A DNA stretch of 64,000 bases. Origin: Wurfbainia villosa. Its lineage: Eukaryota; Streptophyta; Magnoliopsida; Zingiberales; Zingiberaceae. The stretch spans positions 30,649,245 through 30,713,244 of the forward strand of contig CM046003.1 in the NCBI GenBank assembly GCA_025175895.1. The letters run 5' to 3'. A program made the translations under genes and the position numbers. The notes below the pieces were generated by a model, which saw only the letters and a list, made by a program, of their open reading frames with translations, did no database searches and had not been told where the DNA came from. This document shows, piece after piece, positions 56,996 through 64,000 of the stretch. Every line of letters starts with the position of its first letter. Position 1 is the first letter of the stretch.

Positions 56996-58595
56996 ACGTG
57001 CGAAGCATGTATGTGTTTAGTTTTTGTAGTTTTTGTATTAGATATAAAAATTACAGATTTTTATGTTTCTGTAAATTTCCTATTTTTATAGAATTTTTGG
57101 GTATTTTTCTCGAAGAGTCGAAGCAACGAGTGTTGGGACACTTGTAGGCTTCAACCATCGAGAAAAAACTTTAGGTTTTTGGGACAGTGACTTAAGTCAC
57201 TGTAAGATCGTAGTAGGGACACTCGCAAAGTTTATTTGCGAGTAGGGGCACTGCCCCTATCCCCGAAAGGGGCATTGTCCCGCGATCGCGCCCGGAAACC
57301 GCTTAGCGGGACCGTTACGGAGAGGTGACTCATAAAATTGAAAAAAAAGGAAAAATTATAGAAATTTTCTATAAAAATACATAATTTAGAATTATGTATA
57401 ATTCTGTGATGGTCATGACCCAAGAACCCCAATATGATTAGATGATGATGTGTTGTAATTCATAATACGACATGCGTGCCGTTTGTGTGGTTGTGCGTGT
57501 TGTATAGGGTATGCGACCTGCGTGTCGTACCTCTTCTTTTAAAATTCTAGTTGTAAATAGTTTTAGACTTGAATGTAACTCGAGTTTCATATTTGTAATG
57601 TACAAAATGGAGCGGTGGAAAGTCCACTTGTAGACGAAGTTACAAGAAGGGTGCCGACGACACATGGCGGTCAAAGGAAGCGCTTGGAGAAGCCGCTAGC
57701 CGTAGGTTGACCGTCAGATCTTCTCATTGGCTTGAGAAAATCGTAGTAGGGACATGACCACATCATAGTTAATTATATATATATATATATATTTGATTTT
57801 GCTTGTATGTATGTGATGCATGCTAGTAGAATAATGCTTGTATGTATATGATGCATGTTAGGATATTTTTCTTGTATGTATATGATGCATGCTAGAATAA
57901 TGCTTGTATGTATGTGATGCATGATAGTATAGAATAATAAAGGCCTCAATGCATATATGATACACATTACGATTAGATTAGATCTTAATCGAATCAACTC
58001 ATAAATGCCTACCAAGTCCTTGATACTCATCACTACCTCGATCATTTGTAGTTGTTGAATCTGCCAAAGCAGAGCAACGCATATTATCTTGGTAGGGTGC
58101 GGAGGGACAATCTTGGTCCCGCCTATCACGGCTTGGGTTAGAGTAAGCTCAATTAGATTGAGTGAAACTAGTTAACTCAATTGGATCGAGTAGAACTATA
58201 GGCATATTCAAACCGTTGGAAAGATAGGATAAGATCGCATTTACACTAAATCTTGGGCGATTTAGCCAATGCTAACTCAAGGTCTTTTGTAAATGTGGGT
58301 CTTGATCCTATAAACAAGAGTTACATAGAGATGTAATCGGTAATGTGTTACCCACCGATCATACTAAGTCTTGGGCGATTTAGCCAAAGCTAACTCAAGG
58401 CTTAGTATGATGTGGATCTTGTCCCGCAGGAATTATAGCTAGTTTGTATGAATCTAGTAATGTGGTTTGATCACATCCATAACTCGATTCTACAAAATTC
58501 CTATAATTCAGTGGGAGCATCATTTGATTAAAGGCCTAATTAAATGATAAAAGGAATATGATATTAATTCTCTGCATTGTATGTTGTAGATTACT
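56996..58595 (+). other. C2 untranslated leader with short repeats
   Basis: About 1.6 kb without a coding frame. Four copies of CTTGTATGTATRTGATGCAT begin at 57802, 57837, 57871 and 57903. A longer imperfect direct repeat, CTTGGGCGATTTAGCCAAWG followed by CTAACTCAAGG, occurs at about 58252 and 58371. BARE-type elements have similar long leaders, which hold packaging and dimerisation signals in that family; this is not shown here. Confidence 0.78.
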
Positions 58596-59370
58596 ATGTC
58601 GACAAACACGAACACTCTCTCTCTGCGTTCTGTCCTTGAGAAGGACAAGCTCAATGGAGCAAATTTCTTGGACTGGTACAGGAACCTGAGAATCGTTCTC
58701 ACCCAAGAAAGGAAACTATACATCCTAGAGCAGCCCATCCGGAGGCACCTCCTGCCACTGCCTCGCGAGCTGACAAAGATGCTTACAAGAAGCATCAAGA
58801 TGATGCATTAGATGTGTCATGTCTAATGCTCGCGACCATGAACTATGAGCTTTAGAAGCAACACAAGTTCATGAATGCTTATGATATGGTTGAACATCTT
58901 CGTCAACTATATCAAGGACAAGCAAGACATGAGAGATATGAAGTCTCTAAGGCATTGTTTGGGTCCAAAATGCAAGATGGGACTCCCGTAGGTCCATATG
59001 TACTCAAGATGATTGGGTACGTAGAAAACCTACAGAGATTGGGATTCCCCCTTGACCAAGAGCTGGCCATTGACTTGATCTTGCAGTCTTTGCCACAAAG
59101 CTACAATCAATTTGTCATGAATTACAACATGAATGAAATTGATAAGCCACTGCCTGAGATGCTCAGCATGTTGAGAACTGTTGAGCTCAACCTTAAGAAG
59201 GGAAAATCTGACGCCATTTTGATGGTGCAAAAGAAGAAAGGCAAGGGCAAGCCTAAAGGTAAGGGAAAGTTCCAAGCCAAGGGAAAAAGGCAAAGAACTT
59301 AAACCCAAATGAGGGGTGGCCAAGGAAGGGGCTTGTTTCCACTGCAAGGAAGCTGGACACTGGAAGAAAG
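58596..59370 (+). pseudogene. C2 gag, degenerate
   Basis: ATG 58596 (MSTNTNTLSLRSVLEKDKLN), followed by FLDWYRNLRIVL, is typical of Angela gag. A frameshift near 58740 and a stop at 58854 precede the second open part (58871-59302): NAYDMVEHLRQLYQG, MIGYVENLQRLGFPLDQELA, LQSLPQSYNQFVMNY and a Lys/Gly-rich basic stretch. The zinc knuckle, CFHCKEAGHWKK, is at 59334-59370 in yet another frame, and the sequence breaks immediately after it. Confidence 0.9.
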
Positions 59371-61743
59371 CCTCTTCTTAAGTTCAAAGAATTCAAGAAT
59401 GAAGTACAAAACCAACTTGGCAAGAGTATTAAGATTCTTCGATCAGATCGAGGTGGTGAATACCTTAGCCATGAGTTTCATGACTATCTAGCTGAGTGTG
59501 GGATTCTATCCTAACTCACTCCTCCTGGAACACCCCAGTGGAATGGTGTATCCAAAAGGAGGAATCGTACCCTATTAGATATGGTACAATCTGTGGTGAG
59601 TCACACAGATCTTCCTATATCCTTTTGGGGATATGCTCTAGACACAGCAACCTTCACCCTTAACCGTGTACCATCCAAGGTTGTGATAAAGACACTATAT
59701 ATGATATGGACAGGGAGAAATCCCAAGATGTCTTTCATGAGGATTTGGGGTTGTGAGGCTTTCGTTTGACGTCAAGTCTCAGACAAACCGAGACCCAAAT
59801 CTGATAGGTGCTATTTTATTGGATATCCCAAGGATACAAAGGGATATTACTTCTACATTCCCAGTCAGTACAAAGTGTTTGTGGCAAAGACTGGGGTTTT
59901 TCTAGAAAGTGATTTTGTTTCTAGAAAAACTAGTGGGAGTACATTCGATCTTGAAGAAATTCAAGATAAGGACCATAGCACTGAGGCCTTGATAAAGGTT
60001 CAACAGAAACCACAAAGTGTTGTGGGTGATGAGATTGTTGCATAAAGAGTTGTGGAACAACCACCTGTTCAAGTAGACCTACCTCTTCGCAGGTCTGATA
60101 GGGTATGTCATCAGCTTGAGAGATACTCATTTCTCTTGTCTGACCATGATGATGTTATGCTCATTGAGAATGAGCCTACCTCCTATCAGGAAGCTGTGAT
60201 GAGCCCAGATTCTGAGAAATGGCTAGAGGCCATGAGATCCGAGATGGAATCCATGTACACCAACCAAGTATGGACTTTGGTTGATCCACCTGATGGGGTC
60301 AAACCCATTGGGTGTAAGTGGGTCTTTAAGAGAAAGACTGACATGGATGGACATACGCATACCTATAAGGGCCGATTAGTGGCTAAAGGTTTCAAGCAAA
60401 TTCATGGTATTGACTATGATGAAACCTTTTCTCCAGTGGCGATGTTTAAGTCCATTCGGATCATGCTTGTTATTGCAGCATACCACGATTATGAGATCTG
60501 GCAGATGGATGTCAAAACCACATTTCTGAATGGAAACTTACTTGAGGATGTGTACATGACACAACCTGAGGGTTTTGTAGATCCACAGCATACTGGGAAA
60601 GTATGCAAGCTGCAAAGGTCCATTTATGGGCTAAAGTAAGCTTCTCAAAGTTGGAATCTTCGATTCGATGATGCGATCAAATAGTTTGGTTTCATCAAGA
60701 ATGAAGATGAACCCTGTGTCTACAAGAGGGTTAATGGGAACACAGTTATCTTCTTTATATTGTATGTGGATGACATACTACTCATTGGGAATGACATCCC
60801 TTCGCTACAGTCTGTGAAGACTTGGCTAGGGACATGCTTCTCAATAAAGGACTTAGGTGAAGCAGCTTATATTCTAGGCATCAAGATCTATAGAGATAGA
60901 TCTAAGAGATTGCTTGGCCTAAGTAAGAGTACATACATTGACACAATATTACTACGGGTTGCCATGCAGAATTCCAAGAAGGGACTTCTGCCGATGTCAC
61001 ATGGTGTGAGTCTTTCGAAGACTCAAAGTCCCTCTTCTAGAGAGGAGAGAGACCGCATGGATAAGATCCCTTATGCATCTGCTATAGGATCTATTATGTA
61101 TGCCATGCTATGTACTCGTTCTGATGTCTCGTATGCTTTGAGCATGACGAGTAGATTCCAGTTAGATCCAGGTGAGCGTCACTAGATAGCAGTCAAGAAT
61201 ATTCTTAAGTACTTGAGAAGGACTAAAGAATATTTCTTGATATTTGGAGGCGATGAGGAGCTAGCTATAAAGGGTTATAGTGATGCCAGCTTCCAAACTG
61301 ACCAGGATGATTATAGATCACAGTCAGGGTTTGTGTTTTGCTTGAATGGTGGCGCTGTGAGCTGAAAGAGTTCGAAGCAGGACACAGTTGCTGATTCTAC
61401 AACAGAAGCCGAGTATATCGCTGCATCTAAGGCAGCAAAGGAGGTAGTTTGGATCCGCAAGTTCATTACTGAGCTTGGATTGGTTCCTAGCATAGCAGAT
61501 CCCATAGAGCTCTATTATGACAACAATGGAGCGATTGCGCAGGCTAAGGAACCTCACTCACACCAGCGGACCAAACACATACTACGACGCTTCCATCTCA
61601 TTCGAGAGATTATCGATAGAGGAGATGTGAAGATTTGTAGAGTACCCACAGAGGCTAACATCGTAGATCCCTTGACCAAGGCTTTGGCATAGAAAAAGCA
61701 TGATGGTCACACTAGGTCATTGGGTATTAGATACTACGGTTAT
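59371..61743 (+). pseudogene. C2 pol remnant: integrase C-half, reverse transcriptase, RNase H
   Basis: The sequence begins abruptly at KFKEFKNEVQNQLGKSIK, then RSDRGGEYLS (integrase Glu). Protease, the integrase HHCC domain and the first two catalytic Asp are absent. One frame continues to the end with stops at about 59510, 59767, 60043, 60637, 60682, 61183 and 61690. RT has WVFKRKTD, QMDVKTTFLNG, IYGLK and YVDDILLIG (60763). RNase H has GYSDASFQ, TTEAEY, YYDNNGAIA and the NIVDPLTKA tail (the first Ala of the motif is Val). Near 61365-61375 the SWKSSK motif has a stop. Confidence 0.92.
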
Positions 61744-61754
61744 TGACACTAGTG

Positions 61755-61766
61755 CTAGTGGGAGAT
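61755..61766 (+). other. Polypurine tract of C2
   Basis: CTAGTGGGAGAT, next to TGTTAG at 61767; identical to C1. Confidence 0.7.
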
Positions 61767-63587
61767 TGTTAGTGAAAGCCCTAGAGTCAATCATGTGATG
61801 ATTGTTGTATGGACTTTATTGTATCATATTCCTATTCATAAAGGCATGATTATTATATTTACTTGTATTGGTGCCAAATAACTAAGTATAATAACGTCCA
61901 TGAGTAGTAGGTTCTTATCTATATCAATCGATTGGTTGAATCGATAATGAGATGATATAGAGAACACTACTCTTAATCATTCCTAGTCAAGTATTAATAT
62001 TCAGGGACAATGTTAATGTGTAGAGACTAGCATGTAGGTCAACACGATGACTTGATCTCACAAGTCATGGATATGAGATATCAAATTGACACATGGGTAT
62101 GCATTGGAGAATGTATACTGAATGACCCGCCATGAGAAAGTATCATGGATCATTATATGAGTGTCATATACTTTCTCATGTGACTATTAGTATGACTATT
62201 AGTTCATGGACCTGAAGTCACCATGGTTCCCTACATAAGGAGTTGCATACTTTGGCTTTATCAAACGTCACCCGTAAATGGGTGGACTATAAAGGCGATT
62301 ACTGGGTATGGAACAAATTATGTGGAGGGATGTGAGTGATGTAGATGGGATCTATCCCTCCTATATGACGGGAGTGATATCGTTATTCTTGATAGAGTGA
62401 GACCACGAAGTGCATGGCCATGCCCAAATGAGTCAATATGAGATATTGAGCTCATTTGATTAGAGTGAGTCTACTTGGAGTTCAAGATATAGATTGTACC
62501 GAGGATGACACGGTCTATGGCTCAATTGGTCAATCTAGATGTCAAGAATAGAGGGACATTGTCACATATTGTGAGAGTCACAATTAGTAGTCACAAAGGT
62601 GATATTGGAGCTCAACATTCTTGTAACTTGGGTAGCAATGATGTGTTTCTAGATACCGCTCATTGCTTATGTTCCTAAATCGGTTTAGGGACATTGCCAA
62701 CCTTACATATAGGGTCACACACAAAGGGAAATTAGATGGAGTTTAGGTTCATATGATGAACCATGAGGATTAGGTTCATGGGATGAATCAAATTGGATTA
62801 AGAGTAATCCAAATTAGACTAATTGAGTTAGACTCAAGTTGATTCAAGTGTTGAATGAGTCTAATTTAGATTTGATTCATTGAGTCAATTTAAATTAATG
62901 AATAAAGATTCATTAAATCAAATTGACTTGAATCAAGTGGTTAGATTTGATCAACCATGGGAGATAAGAGGTCAAGTTTGACTTGACTTGAGAGGGAAGA
63001 TGAATGGTCAATTTTGACTTACCAATTGCCATGTCATGGTGACATGGCATGTGGGCCGGCCAATGATGGTGTTCCACCTCATCATGGACTTATCATGGGG
63101 TGCCACCTCATGAGGGAGACCAAGAGCCATTGGCTCTTGGAGTTACATGCATGCATGTAACTCCCAAATAAGTGGCCGGCCACTTTAGGAGGCTTGATGG
63201 TGGTAATTCATTTGTGTGGTAACTCCAACTTCATCTTCTTCCTTGGTGCTCTCCTTCTTGCTCTCTCCCATTTTTCCTCATCTTGCCATGGACATCAAGG
63301 GTACTAGCACACTCTAAGGTGTCTTCTCCACCATTTGTCCGTGTGGATACCAATAGAGGAGTGTACACTTGATACTCTTCGAGATCCAATAAAGCTTTTG
63401 GATGAGCAGGATAAGGGAAGGGCGTCGCTACGAGGGTAACACTCTCATCTAATAGATCTAAGGTAGATCTAGGTTTATTTAAACACATACATGTTTTATT
63501 TTTTTATATCTTCGCACGAATCCATGGCCGGGCTTCCGAGGTTTCCGCAACGCAAAAAGGGATATTTGCGGCTCGAAAAGTCCAACA
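61767..63587 (+). repeat. 3' LTR of C2
   Basis: TGTTAGTGAAAGCC...CCAACA, followed by GTCCC. Confidence 0.94.
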
Positions 63588-63986
63588 GTCCCCCCTACAA
63601 AGGAATCGGCCTAACCTCTTCACTCGAGGCTTACCTACCAGCTACCTGCCAGACTTACCACTCTTGACATCCGATCTAACTCACCAGGGCTTCCACCAGT
63701 TGTCCGGTCTGCCTGACCCAGCTAGACTTTTTGTCGATTGTTCGGTCTCCTGACCCAACCGGTTTTCATGCTAGATGTTCGATCCATATGACCCATCTAG
63801 ACTTCATGCCTGGTGTCCAGTCCTCCTGATCTGTCAAGATACTTGCCAAGTATCCAGTCAACACGACCTACTATGACCTCTTGTTAAGTCTGCACACTTA
63901 ACACTGATATTAAAACACAGGTGAATCCTAACTTTTAACTATGGTTCATACATCAAAACTAAGGAGTGATTCTCACTGCATCAACA

Positions 63987-64000
63987 TCACCCTTGCCGCG
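63987..64000. repeat. Minisatellite resumes after S3
   Basis: TCACCCTTGCCGCG matches a piece of the 32-bp unit of 37140-37473, confirming that S3 inserted into that array. Confidence 0.7.

Larger units (their letters stand above)
55154..63587 (+). mobile_element. C2: Angela/BARE-type Copia retrotransposon (8.43 kb) with an internal deletion
   Basis: LTRs of 1,828 and 1,821 bp, PBS TGGTATCAGAGCC, a long leader of about 1.6 kb, gag, part of pol and a 3' LTR, with GTCCC duplications. LTR length, long leader and gag motifs fit the Angela clade. Protease and the N-terminal half of integrase are missing, and stops and frameshifts are frequent. Confidence 0.94.
52154..63986 (-). repeat. 5' LTR of S3, interrupted by an inverted-repeat element and C2
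   Basis: The pieces are 52154-52803, 54907-55153 and 63593-63986. Together they reproduce the left LTR (37474-38715). It starts TGTATGGTCATG and ends GCATCAACA, followed by minisatellite sequence. The junction of C2 at GTCCC restores the sequence CTTTGTCCCCTACAAAGG-like seen at 38350. Confidence 0.88.

Overview
This window looks like nuclear DNA of a flowering plant with a large, repeat-rich genome. Nearly every base belongs to an LTR retrotransposon or to another transposon nested in one. I see no host protein gene, no RNA gene and nothing prokaryotic. The mix is SIRE/Maximus-like Copia, Angela/BARE-like Copia and a Tekay/Del-type Gypsy chromovirus. Angela-type elements are best known from monocots, so a monocot is plausible, but the sequence does not settle the species. 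The only sequence not assigned to a transposon is a short 32-bp minisatellite and its flank (37067-37473, resuming at 63987-64000).

The layout resolves into two old minus-strand Copia elements lying side by side, each opened up by later insertions. The first, called M1 here, runs from its 5' LTR at 35779-37066 leftwards and leaves the window. Its gag is split by two plus-strand gag-only elements, TB2 (28597-34888, TSD CCTTC) and TB1 (6591-28054, TSD GTATA). Its 3' region is cut by an Angela-type Copia (C1), of which only the 3' end (1-2403) is visible. TB1 is itself opened by a full SIRE-like element S1 (7028-15676, TSD CATAA) and a pol-less relative S2 on the minus strand (16638-21625, TSD GTATA), both in its 5' LTR, and by a solo LTR in its gag (22018-23239, TSD AGATG).

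The second, S3 (37474-63986, minus strand), is another pol-less SIRE-like element sitting in the minisatellite. It is opened by the chromovirus G1 (40975-50432, TSD GATTG), by a 2.1-kb element with about 690-bp inverted-repeat arms (52804-54897, 8-9 bp TSD, MULE- or hAT-like), and by an Angela-type Copia C2 (55154-63587, TSD GTCCC).

All coding regions are degenerate: nonsense codons, frameshifts and deletions occur in every gag and pol. Many of the stops fit C-to-T or G-to-A changes, as expected in methylated DNA. No element appears able to move on its own. Some LTR pairs are still very similar (G1, C2, TB2), so several insertions are fairly recent.

The most interesting signals are these. 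(i) A short palindrome, CAGTCGACTG, often extended to ATCAGTCGACTGAT, is clustered in the U3 region just upstream of a TATA-like box in the LTRs of several otherwise different SIRE-like families, and is absent from C1/C2 and G1. (ii) There is a gag-only (TR-GAG type) family, TB1/TB2, whose LTRs share a GTCCAAG repeat array and ends with M1, suggesting an M1-like helper. (iii) S2 and S3 have independently ended up with the same gag-spacer-3'UTR layout without pol. (iv) A spacer of about 0.5-0.6 kb between gag and pol is conserved in S1, S2 and S3 and carries an antisense reading frame. (v) The large inverted repeat at 52804-54897 could fold into a long hairpin.
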